From the NCBI GenBank assembly GCA_016212275.1, contig JACRGR010000032.1:28218-92217 (forward strand): a stretch of DNA of 64,000 nt, read 5' to 3'. The notes below the pieces were generated by a model. That model worked only from the letters and a program-made list of their open reading frames with translations. It ran no database searches and had not been told where the DNA came from. This document shows positions 20,707-28,215 of this stretch, in pieces. Numbering within the stretch: the stretch's first letter is position 1; the number at the start of each line of letters is the position of its first letter. The DNA comes from Nitrospinota bacterium (lineage in GTDB: Bacteria > Nitrospinota_A > UBA7883 > JACRGQ01). The translations under genes were made by a program, and so were the position numbers.

Positions 20707-21881
20707 CGGTTTTTCAGGAACGTCTCGAACTCGCGGCGCACGGAGGCCGCCAGCGTTTTATCCGCGAACAGTTTGCATACCGTGGCGGCAAGCGCGGTGG
20801 TTGCCTTTAGCAGGGCATCCTCGCCGCGTTTTGAGACCACCGCCTTCAAAAATTCGCGCGAGTGGTTCACGATATGCGGATCGCTCACCGCGAACTCCGG
20901 GTGCAGGCACGGCACGACCTGCGAGAGGTTGCCGATGTCGGAAGAGCCTATTTCCTCGTTCTCCGGGATGCCCGCGTCCTTCAGCCCCAGCGCTTCGGCG
21001 TACGGACGGAACACCTTGCCCAGCGTCCGGTTCGGCTCGAACGGCTGGTACACCAGCGGGTTTTTCACGACTTTCAGTTTGCACCCGGTGGCGCGCGCGG
21101 ACGCTTTCGCGCAGTCCGTCACTTTCGCCAGCATGTAGCGGAAATCCGCCATCGTGATGCCGCGCACGAAGAACTTCGCCGACGCGAACTCCGGGATGAT
21201 GTTCGGCGCGTCGCCGCCGTGCGTCACAATGCCGTGTACCCTGCTGAAATTCGGCGTCTGCTGGCGCAGGGCGTTGATGGAATTGAACAGCATGATCACC
21301 GCGTCCAGCGCGTTTATCCCCAGTTCCGGGTGCGCGGCGGCGTGCGACGCCTTGCCGTAATACTTGAACTCTATCTCCATTACCGCCAGCATCCGGGCAA
21401 CGGTGCGGGTGTGGTTCGCCGGATGAACCATCAGAGCGGCGTCCACCCCTTTGAACCATCCTTCCTTTATCATCATCAGTTTGCCGCCGCCCCCTTCCTC
21501 GGCGGGCGTGCCTACCACCTTCAGGGTGCCGCAGTTTTTCCCCAACAAACGCCGCACGGCGACCGCCGCGCCGAACGAGGCCGCGGCGATCATGTTGTGC
21601 CCGCAGGCATGGCCGATGTTTGGGAGCGCGTCGTATTCCGACAGGATGGCGACGACCGGCCCCTTGCGCGATCCGCGCCACGTCGCGTCGAACGCCGTTT
21701 TCAGCTTCCCCGCCCCGGCCCGCACCGCAAACCCTTCCTCCGCAAGCGCGGAGGAAATGTGCCCGGCGGCGAACCGCTCGTTGAAGTTCAGTTCCGGCCT
21801 TTCGAAGATGCACCGGTTCATTTCGATGATGCGGGGGGCCAGGTCCCGCACCGCCTTTTTCGCTTCCGATAAATGCTTCAT
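20703..21881 (-). CDS. M20 family metallo-amidohydrolase, AbgB/HipO-like
   Basis: The 392-residue protein has M20 peptidase motifs: GHACGHN (zinc ligands), PAEEGGGGKLMMIKEG (catalytic Glu), and MVHPANHT with a dimerisation domain (IEFKYYGKASHAAAHPELGINALDA). It most resembles aminobenzoyl-glutamate hydrolase or amidohydrolases that cleave N-acyl amino acids; the substrate is not predictable. The ATG at 21881 overlaps the upstream stop as ATGA, so it is translationally coupled to the HPr-fusion protein. A possible AAGGAA site lies 11 nt upstream. Confidence 0.88.
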   Translation of the reverse strand: MKHLSEAKKAVRDLAPRIIEMNRCIFERPELNFNERFAAGHISSALAEEGFAVRAGAGKLKTAFDATWRGSRKGPVVAILSEYDALPNIGHACGHNMIAAASFGAAVAVRRLLGKNCGTLKVVGTPAEEGGGGKLMMIKEGWFKGVDAALMVHPANHTRTVARMLAVMEIEFKYYGKASHAAAHPELGINALDAVIMLFNSINALRQQTPNFSRVHGIVTHGGDAPNIIPEFASAKFFVRGITMADFRYMLAKVTDCAKASARATGCKLKVVKNPLVYQPFEPNRTLGKVFRPYAEALGLKDAGIPENEEIGSSDIGNLSQVVPCLHPEFAVSDPHIVNHSREFLKAVVSKRGEDALLKATTALAATVCKLFADKTLAASVRREFETFLKNR

Positions 21882-23260
21882 GTCATGATGTTCCTTGCAA
21901 CGCGGATGTAATACAGTTCCTTGGGGATCTGCTCGTTCTCGCAGTAGTTGCAATCCGCGAGGAGTTTGATGTCCGCCAGCGTGCGCTCGTCCCCTTCGAA
22001 CTCAACCATCTCCAGTCCTTCATCAGCCGTCACCCCACCCGCCTCCAGCAGATCCAGCACCGAGCGCGCGTCGAACTTGCGGTCCCCGACCACCAAGAAG
22101 GCGTCGGTGCCGTGTTCTTCAACCACCAGCGTGACGTAGTATGCGGGGCGCGCGTGGAACCCGGCGGGCTTGGGAACCGGCACGGAAATGCGCGTGATGC
22201 GGGAAAGCCGGGTCATCACTTTTTCCGATACGCTTTTTCCCATCATCATGTAGCGGTGCGCGTAGAACAGACCGAAATCGGATATGAGTCCCAGCACGAT
22301 TTTCTTGTCCACCAGCCCCGCGATGCGGTCGCGGCTTTGGTCGGAATGGATATCATTCTCATGCCGCTCGTAGAAATGGATGAGCCAGCGGGCCATCTCG
22401 AACAGGTGCATGGGCGCCGATATGAACGCCCGTAAACTCACCAGGTCCGGATCGCCCATTTCCTCCCGCGTCTGGCGGATGTGGGTGTCGTATTCCGACT
22501 GGATGTTGTGCAGGGCGCTTTCCAGAATTTTAACCTTTGTCTCGTTGATCCGCGCCGGGATGAGTTTCGCGAACTCCTCCGCCGGCGTCTTTTTGCCGTA
22601 CCGCTCGCGGTTCACGCGGACCGCCACCTTGCGGTAACTCTCCACGATGTGCATGATCATCCGGTCGCTGGTCTTGTACACTTCCGTTTCCATGTTGCGC
22701 GGGAGCTTGGCCCTGCTGACGATCTCTTTGAAACCGCCGGGCGCGAGGCTGGGCATACCTATGTCGCACCCCCGGCGCTTGAGTTCTTCCACCGCCTCGC
22801 CGGCGAGGGCCGTCACGATGCCGTTGATATACTCCATCGCCTCTTCGCCGTGGGCCAAAAACTCTTCGGTGGAATGTTCCGGCTCCGCCGGGTGGTAGTC
22901 GTGATACCGGCTGAGCAAATGGCTGAGTTGGAACGCCGCGATGGCGAAATTGCGGATGCTGGCGACAAGCTCCCGGAAATAGACCCACGTGCGGTTTTCC
23001 TTCGCGCCGTGGTCGTCCAGAAACACCTCCAGCTTCTCCGCCTCGTTCATCAGGTTGAAGTAGAACCGGTTGTTGAATATCCGCTTGTCGATGGTGGGGA
23101 GCAGGGCCAGCCGGAAAAACGGCAGGGAGGTTTCCTCCAGCGGCTTGAGGAACTCCTCTTCGCTGATAATGGTATGGAGCGACCGGTGCAAAGGGAGTGT
23201 CCCTCCCGTCCGGCTTTGCACATCAACGCCGCCGGCGGGCGTGGTATTTTCTTCCGTCAT
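21878..23260 (-). CDS. Helical protein fused to a C-terminal HPr domain
   Basis: Of 460 residues, about 1-360 are a largely helical domain I do not recognise. The last 94 residues are an HPr-like domain: GFHARPA places a His at the phosphocarrier position (about H369). DRKFDARSVLDLLEAG places a Ser at the regulatory HPr-kinase position (about S400). HPr carries phosphate from PEP in PTS pathways, and fusions usually act in regulation. No PTS EI or EII gene is in the window. The ATG at 23260 follows GAGG; an ATG 18 nt earlier lacks a site. The downstream M20 gene is coupled. Confidence 0.75.
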   Translation of the reverse strand: MTEENTTPAGGVDVQSRTGGTLPLHRSLHTIISEEEFLKPLEETSLPFFRLALLPTIDKRIFNNRFYFNLMNEAEKLEVFLDDHGAKENRTWVYFRELVASIRNFAIAAFQLSHLLSRYHDYHPAEPEHSTEEFLAHGEEAMEYINGIVTALAGEAVEELKRRGCDIGMPSLAPGGFKEIVSRAKLPRNMETEVYKTSDRMIMHIVESYRKVAVRVNRERYGKKTPAEEFAKLIPARINETKVKILESALHNIQSEYDTHIRQTREEMGDPDLVSLRAFISAPMHLFEMARWLIHFYERHENDIHSDQSRDRIAGLVDKKIVLGLISDFGLFYAHRYMMMGKSVSEKVMTRLSRITRISVPVPKPAGFHARPAYYVTLVVEEHGTDAFLVVGDRKFDARSVLDLLEAGGVTADEGLEMVEFEGDERTLADIKLLADCNYCENEQIPKELYYIRVARNIMT

Positions 23261-23356
23261 ATTCAATCCTCGACACATTCTAATTCCTAATCGTGTGCGC
23301 TTTCAAACCATTCCTCAAACCGGTGTACAATAGCCGCCAGACGCAAGGAGGATATG

Positions 23357-23620
23357 ATGAAAAGCGCCCTGGAACTTGCAATGGAAAAGACCGCCCAAAA
23401 GGAGGGCGCGAAACCGACCGAAAAACAAAAACGGGAGATCGAGGAGATACGTTCCATCGCCAAGGCAAAGGCGGCGGAAGAGGAGATCATGGCGCAAGGG
23501 CAGATCGCTTCCGCCGACCCCGCGAAGGCGAAGGAACTGAAAGAACTGTCCGCCGCGCGCATCCGAAAAATAATGGCGGATGCCGAGGCGAAGATCGAAA
23601 AGGCGCGGCAGTCCCGATGA
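23357..23620 (+). CDS. Small charged helical protein upstream of rlmN
   Basis: This 87-residue protein is almost entirely helical and charged (MKSALELAMEKTAQKEG, EKQKREIEEIRSIAKAKAAEEE). It probably forms a coiled coil. I do not recognise the family. A strong AAGGAGG stands 5 nt before this ATG; an ATG one codon earlier is too close to it. The stop overlaps the rlmN start as ATGA, so the pair is coupled and this protein may matter for rlmN expression or activity. Confidence 0.75.
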   Translation: MKSALELAMEKTAQKEGAKPTEKQKREIEEIRSIAKAKAAEEEIMAQGQIASADPAKAKELKELSAARIRKIMADAEAKIEKARQSR

Positions 23621-24639
23621 CCGTAAACCTGAAGGACCTCACGTTCGCTCGGCAGGACGAACTTATCGCCGCGCTGGGGGAACCGAAGTTCCGCGCCAAA
23701 CAGGTGCGCGACTGGCTGTACGCGAAAAACTGCCGCGACATAACCCTTATGACCAACCTCTCGAAACCACTGCGCGAAAAACTGGCGGTGGAGCATACCG
23801 CCGAAGGGCTGAAAACCCTGCACCGGCGCGCCGCGGCGGATGGGACGATCAAATACCTCTTCGGGCTTGCCGACGGGCTGAGCGTGGAAACGGTGTACAT
23901 TCCGGAAGAAAAGCGCAAGACCGTCTGCGTTTCAACACAAGTGGGGTGCAAGTTCTCCTGCGCGTTTTGCGCCACGGGGAGCCAAGGGTTCACCCGCAAC
24001 CTGTCGCTGGGCGAAATACTCAACCAGGTGATCGAGGCGCGGGTGGACGCGGGCGACGTGACCAATGTGGTGTTCATGGGTATGGGGGAGCCGCTGGACA
24101 ATTACCAAGCGGTGGTGGAAGCCGCGCGGATGTTGAATGCCAAAGAGGGGTTCAATATCGGCGGACGGCGCATCACCATCTCCACGGCGGGGCTTGCCCC
24201 GCAAATCGAAAAACTGGCCGGGGAAGGATTGAACGTGAATATCGCCGTATCGCTCCACGCGGCGGATAACGCCATCCGCACGCGGCTGATGCCAATCAAC
24301 AAGAAATTCCCGGTTGAAAAACTGATGGATGCCCTCACGCACTACCCCCTGAAAGAGGGGCGCAGAATAACGATGGAGGTGATCCTCTTCGACGGCGTAA
24401 ACGATTCGGCGCAAGACGCGAAAAAGCTGGTGCGCGCCCTGCACGGACTTCGCGCGAAGGTGAACCTCATCCGGTTCAACCCGGTGGCGGGCGCGGAACT
24501 GCAACCCTCCCCCAGAGAGCGCGTGGAACAGTTCAGGCAATCGCTGGAAAATAGCGGATTGGACGCAACCATACGGATAAGCAGGGGGGGAGACATCGAG
24601 GCGGCCTGCGGTCAATTAAAGTCAGCAAAAATGGGGTAG
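23617..24639 (+). CDS. rlmN: Dual-specificity RNA methyltransferase RlmN
   Basis: The 340-residue radical SAM enzyme methylates C2 of A2503 in 23S rRNA and A37 of some tRNAs. It shows the cluster motif CKFSCAFC (C111, C115, C118), GMGEPLDNY, and SLHAADNAIRTRLMP. The methyl-carrying C-terminal cysteine is in GGDIEAACGQL (about C331). The partner cysteine near residue 118 is also kept. Full length for the family. The start is fixed by the ATGA overlap with the small upstream gene. Confidence 0.95.
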   Translation: MTVNLKDLTFARQDELIAALGEPKFRAKQVRDWLYAKNCRDITLMTNLSKPLREKLAVEHTAEGLKTLHRRAAADGTIKYLFGLADGLSVETVYIPEEKRKTVCVSTQVGCKFSCAFCATGSQGFTRNLSLGEILNQVIEARVDAGDVTNVVFMGMGEPLDNYQAVVEAARMLNAKEGFNIGGRRITISTAGLAPQIEKLAGEGLNVNIAVSLHAADNAIRTRLMPINKKFPVEKLMDALTHYPLKEGRRITMEVILFDGVNDSAQDAKKLVRALHGLRAKVNLIRFNPVAGAELQPSPRERVEQFRQSLENSGLDATIRISRGGDIEAACGQLKSAKMG

Positions 24640-24716
24640 CATTTCCCCATATTTTATTAGTATTCAATACATTCAACCAGATGAAGTCAATTGAGTCTAA
24701 TCTAAAACACCACAAA

Positions 24717-24734
24717 TGATACGAAAACGTATCA
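24717..24734. promoter_or_regulatory. Palindrome TGATACGAAAACGTATCA, candidate activator site or weak terminator
   Basis: The sequence has perfect 7-bp arms (TGATACG/CGTATCA) around AAAA. It lies about 190 bp before the predicted sigma-54 transcript start, a typical spacing for an enhancer-binding protein site. A T-run follows (CTTTTTT), so it could instead be a weak terminator for rlmN. Both readings are open. Confidence 0.5.
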
Positions 24735-24869
24735 CTTTTTTCAGTTATATATAATCATTTGTTTTCATTGATATTTATTTAATATAAATCATTAAGTGCG
24801 GCAAAAAGGTTTCATTTAAATATAGAGTTATGGAAGTGCAAAAATAGAAAATCTATACTCCACTAAATA

Positions 24870-24882
24870 AATCAATCAGTTG
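24870..24882 (+). promoter_or_regulatory. IHF consensus site
   Basis: AATCAATCAGTTG matches the WATCAANNNNTTR consensus at every fixed base. It lies between the upstream palindrome and the sigma-54 promoter, the position used for DNA bending at sigma-54 promoters. The region is AT-rich, so chance matches are more likely than in genes. Confidence 0.5.
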
Positions 24883-24888
24883 ATATTT

Positions 24889-24904
24889 TGGCACGCCGCT
24901 TGCT
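24889..24904 (+). promoter_or_regulatory. Sigma-54 (RpoN) promoter
   Basis: TGGCACG-CCGC-TTGCT matches the -24/-12 consensus (TGGCACG-N4-TTGCW) at every fixed base with exact spacing. No protein gene follows; a terminator ends the unit about 100 nt later. The predicted start is at about 24914-24916. Confidence 0.8.
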
Positions 24905-24914
24905 AAATAGATAA

Positions 24915-25012
24915 GTGGAACAACGCTTCTCGCCAGAGAGGCTAGTTTCGTTAGATCACCCTCTAACCTCCCCTTAGAAAAGGGAATCATCGCCCGATGA
25001 TTCCCTTTTTAT
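24915..25012 (+). ncRNA. Predicted sigma-54-dependent small RNA
   Basis: The segment from the predicted sigma-54 start to the terminator is about 98 nt and has no convincing ORF. Predicted parts are a TCTC/GAGA stem, a GTTAGA/TCTAAC stem with a TCACCC loop, a single-stranded C-rich stretch (CCTCCCC) complementary to Shine-Dalgarno sequences, and a terminator hairpin. This layout is typical of trans-acting regulatory RNAs. The whole intergenic region 24640-25094 is much more AT-rich than its surroundings and holds no protein gene. Confidence 0.65.
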
Positions 25013-25016
25013 TTTT
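24978..25016 (+). terminator. Strong intrinsic terminator
   Basis: AAAAGGGAATCATCG pairs with CGATGATTCCCTTTT, followed by TATTTTT. It is a long stem with a tight loop and a T-rich tail, reading on the plus strand, and it marks the end of the predicted small RNA. Confidence 0.9.
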
Positions 25017-25094
25017 CCGCCATATTATATCGCATTGAAACCGCCATGCGTAAAACCATATCGGAAAGCGGAAAAGAAAGAAGGCGGGAATTAG

Positions 25095-25379
25095 TTAGAC
25101 CTCTTGCACCGAGCAGAAAACGGAGCACCGGTCATAGGTGCCGCTCTGGGCGCAACTGGCGATGATCTGGAACTTGGCATCGTAAACAAGGCTGTTACGG
25201 TGCCGTTCCGCCATGAACCAGCAGTAGGTGGCGATTGGAACATGCCGCGCGGAGGAATACGAATCCGCTTCCACGGCGAAGGGGCACACCAGCCGTTCCC
25301 GCTTCAGGAAATTGAAAAGGGAGTTCCCGGCGGGGCTATCGGAACCGCACGAACTCAAAAAAACCACGTTTTGTTCCAT
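25095..25379 (-). CDS. Small cysteine-rich protein, unknown
   Basis: The 94-residue protein starts MEQNVVFLSSCGSD, one base after the HD-GYP stop, so it is the last gene of the c-di-GMP operon. It has six cysteines spread along the chain, the last two in RCSVFCSV, without a regular CxxC pair spacing. No signal peptide or membrane segment was seen. I recognise no family. Position suggests a link to the HD-GYP protein, but that is inference. Confidence 0.6.
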   Translation of the reverse strand: MEQNVVFLSSCGSDSPAGNSLFNFLKRERLVCPFAVEADSYSSARHVPIATYCWFMAERHRNSLVYDAKFQIIASCAQSGTYDRCSVFCSVQEV

Positions 25380-25380
25380 G

Positions 25381-26598
25381 TTACGCCATCCCCATGTATT
25401 GGAGCAGATTGATCCCATACGCATCCGCTTTCTCATACCCGGTTATTTTGCCGTGGCCATGGTCGGGGTCCGATAGGTCAACATCCTTTGGCCGTATCTT
25501 CGCGTTTTTCCGGGGATCGTACACCAAGCGCACCTTCGGCAGGTGCGTCCCTTTGGCGGAGGGTTCCAGCACCAGCGCCAAAAAGCCGCTTTCCAGCCGC
25601 ACCAGCGAGCCGGAGGGATAGATGCCGACGCATTTGATGAAGTGCTCCACCATTTCCTTTTTGAAATGGTACTGCGCCCATTCGTACATCTTGCGCAAAG
25701 CCTCCGAGGGGGTCAGGCCCTTGTGGTAGCACCGGTCGGACGTTATCGCGTCGTACACGTCCACCACCGAGGCCATCTGGCCTATCGGCGTTATCTCCTC
25801 CCCCTTCAGCTTAAAGGGGTAACCGCTCCCGTCGAACCGTTCGTGGTGCTGAATCATCACGCTCACCGCGTTCGCCGAAATGTCGTTAAAATTCTTCACC
25901 GAGGTTTTCCCCAGCAGGACGTGGCTTTTCATCATGTCGAATTCGCCGTCCGAGAGTTTGCCCGCCTTGTTCAGCACCTCGTCGGGCACCTTCATCTTTC
26001 CCAAATCATGGAGCAAGGCGCCGGTGGCCACCTCGCGCACCTTCTCCTTCTCCATCTTCATGGCCCGGCAAAACGAGATCATCAAAATGCAAACATTGAC
26101 GGAATGCTGGAAGGTGTATTCGTCCCGGCTCTTGAGCTGGCTCAGGCATACCAGCGCGCTGGAGTTGCGGAACACCGAGTCCACCAGGTTGTTCGCGGCG
26201 TCGTCCACCACGGCGAAATCCACCTGCTTGCCCAGTTTCACGTCCCCCATGATGCTGGTGACCACCTTTTTCGCCTCGTCGCGCACTTCCTTGGCCTTGG
26301 TCACTTCCTCCATGAAAGAAAGCGGGGCGTCTTCCCGAATCGCTTCCTTGGCAACCGCCATGATCTCCTTTTCCACCACCTTTTTCACTTCGGCAAGCGG
26401 AAGCGCGTCCGCCACGTCTTTGCCGCGGGCCGTGTCTATGTACACTTCGCGGATGTGGTTCGCGAGTATCTTTTGCACCATCGCGTCGTCCGTCACCATC
26501 AGCGACCGGCGCATGAACGGCACTTCCATCCATCCGCAGTCGAAATCGTGTATGTACATACCGGGCTGTAACTGCTCGGTCTTCACTTTCTTTATCAC
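25381..26598 (-). CDS. HD-GYP cyclic-di-GMP phosphodiesterase with DUF3391
   Basis: The 405-residue protein begins with a DUF3391 domain (IKKVKTEQLQPGMYIHDFDCGW). It ends with an HD-GYP domain: HD in LLHDLGK (about 197) and the HHERFDGSGYP signature (about 251-261), with catalytic residues in place. It should hydrolyse c-di-GMP. The GTG at 26598 is preferred because GGAGG lies 4 nt upstream and family members begin MIKK. An ATG 33 nt earlier would overlap the previous gene. It follows two PilZ genes in the same direction. Confidence 0.92.
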   Translation of the reverse strand: MIKKVKTEQLQPGMYIHDFDCGWMEVPFMRRSLMVTDDAMVQKILANHIREVYIDTARGKDVADALPLAEVKKVVEKEIMAVAKEAIREDAPLSFMEEVTKAKEVRDEAKKVVTSIMGDVKLGKQVDFAVVDDAANNLVDSVFRNSSALVCLSQLKSRDEYTFQHSVNVCILMISFCRAMKMEKEKVREVATGALLHDLGKMKVPDEVLNKAGKLSDGEFDMMKSHVLLGKTSVKNFNDISANAVSVMIQHHERFDGSGYPFKLKGEEITPIGQMASVVDVYDAITSDRCYHKGLTPSEALRKMYEWAQYHFKKEMVEHFIKCVGIYPSGSLVRLESGFLALVLEPSAKGTHLPKVRLVYDPRKNAKIRPKDVDLSDPDHGHGKITGYEKADAYGINLLQYMGMA

Positions 26599-26615
26599 AT
26601 TGCCTCCATGAGTGG

Positions 26616-27230
26616 TCAATTGGTTAGCCATTTTCTGCAGAACTCCAGATAGGCCAGGACTATCTCTTCGCCCGGTTTGTTCAGTTCCACGAACGAACCG
26701 TAATACTCGAATTTTCCCGCGGTCGCCTTGATGCGGGAAACCTTCACCAGCTGTGAATCTATGTGGCCCATCTCGCCGATGTGGAAGCTGACCTTTATCG
26801 CGTTATGCGCGGGAATGTCCAGCCGCTCCGTGGAGTAGAACGCGATGCCGCCGAGGCCGATATCGAACACCATCCCCTCCCCCAGCCTGACGCCGGTTTC
26901 CACATCAGTCACCTGCACCGGCAAAAAGCACGAAAAGCGCTCCATCGCCAGAAGGGAGCTGATGACCGTTTCGTCCTCCGTCGCGAAAAGCAGTAGCCCG
27001 GTGTGCTTGAGCGGCTCAATATACACCGCGGAAAGGCCGAACACGCTCCCGCCGGTTCCCAGGTTCACCGTAACTTCCTCGCCCGGCAAGGGGGTCACCA
27101 CCCCGTTCTTGGCCTGCGGCGGTTCGAAAAACAAAAAGCCCTTGCGTTTTTTCAATTTCCAGCCCACCAGCTTGCTCACCGCGCGTTTGCCGCCGATTTC
27201 CAAAACAACCTCTTTGCCAATTTGCAACAC
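26616..27230 (-). CDS. PilZ-like protein with degenerate c-di-GMP motifs
   Basis: The 204-residue protein has a beta-rich N-terminal half and a PilZ-like C-terminal half. The first motif reads RFSCF, losing the second arginine of RxxxR. The second reads DIGLGG where DxSxxG is usual. It may therefore not bind c-di-GMP and could be a partner for the adjacent PilZ protein. The start is a GTG at 27230, 10 nt after the upstream stop, with GGGG about 6 nt ahead. A TTG next to it is an alternative. Confidence 0.8.
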   Translation of the reverse strand: MLQIGKEVVLEIGGKRAVSKLVGWKLKKRKGFLFFEPPQAKNGVVTPLPGEEVTVNLGTGGSVFGLSAVYIEPLKHTGLLLFATEDETVISSLLAMERFSCFLPVQVTDVETGVRLGEGMVFDIGLGGIAFYSTERLDIPAHNAIKVSFHIGEMGHIDSQLVKVSRIKATAGKFEYYGSFVELNKPGEEIVLAYLEFCRKWLTN

Positions 27231-27240
27231 CTCTTACCCC

Positions 27241-27957
27241 TTAAACGTAGCCGAGGCATTTTTGGTAATATTGCGCCACCGCCCGCGCCGGGGCGGAATC
27301 CCCCTCGGCGAAATTCAGGCCTAAATGGAACTTCCCGCAATTCTCGCGCACGCTTTTAATGAGGCCGGAAAGCCCGCTTATCCCTTTGCCGTCCGGCAAG
27401 GCCCCGAACAGCGACAGGGTGCTTCCCACATCCCATCCATCGCGCTTGTCCAGGGCGACCCGCGCCCCAACGGCGGAAACATCGAGAATCGCCCCATTTT
27501 GCCGGGCGGGGGCGGAGGGATTCCCCACCTCCACCGGCACCATCACGTTTATCCGTTTGGATTTCCGCAGGCAGAATTTTTCTATGTTGTTTGGATATTC
27601 AAGCACCACGAGGCCCGCCTTGGGGTGTATCCGCAGGAAAAAGGTTTTGAACCCGTACACCACCCCTTCGGAAAGGAACCGCACCACCACCGAGGAGTTG
27701 AACTCCATCGGCGCCGGTTTGCCGTCCGCCATCGGAACGTCCACCAACAGATACCCCTGCTCGGCGATCTGCATGATCGGCTTGCCGCCGCCCGACGTGA
27801 TGTCCGCGAACACATAGGTGTTTTCCTTCGCCCCTCGGAAGGTGGTGGGATATTTTATCCCCTTCCACTCCACCGACATCGGTTCGCCCACCGCGCACAA
27901 CGATTCGAGCTCCAGTTTCGTTTTCGCCCCGGATTCAGCGGCAACTGCACTGTTCAT
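27241..27957 (-). CDS. PilZ-domain c-di-GMP receptor
   Basis: The 238-residue protein has an N-terminal PilZN-like domain (VEWKGIKYPTTFRGAKENTYVF) and a PilZ domain. Its motifs RKSKR (RxxxR) and DVSAVG (DxSxxG) are intact. It is the first gene of the run PilZ, PilZ-like, HD-GYP, Cys-rich protein, so receptor and phosphodiesterase are probably made together. The ATG at 27957 was chosen because AAGGGG is 8 nt ahead; an ATG two codons earlier is only 2 nt from it. Confidence 0.88.
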   Translation of the reverse strand: MNSAVAAESGAKTKLELESLCAVGEPMSVEWKGIKYPTTFRGAKENTYVFADITSGGGKPIMQIAEQGYLLVDVPMADGKPAPMEFNSSVVVRFLSEGVVYGFKTFFLRIHPKAGLVVLEYPNNIEKFCLRKSKRINVMVPVEVGNPSAPARQNGAILDVSAVGARVALDKRDGWDVGSTLSLFGALPDGKGISGLSGLIKSVRENCGKFHLGLNFAEGDSAPARAVAQYYQKCLGYV

Positions 27958-28215
27958 TTTCATTACCCCTTTTTGCTTGCCAACTACGCTGAAAGACGTA
28001 TTCAAAAAATTGGACGTTTCAGTTATCGCAATTGTAACTAATTCATTATCAAAAGAGTTGGTGGTTATTTAGGGGGTTGGTGTAAATGCCATAAATGGGT
28101 TATTCACCCCCCAATTCCGCCACTATCTATTGGCTTTTCTCTGTGACGAAATGGCGCGGTTCATTACTCGCGCGCAACGGCGCAATACGGATGGAATGGG
28201 GAATGGAATAATCGT

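Noticed and set aside
24640..25094. A hidden small protein gene in the AT-rich gap
   Set aside because: No frame has a ribosome site with a plausible start; promoter and terminator spacing fit an RNA better.
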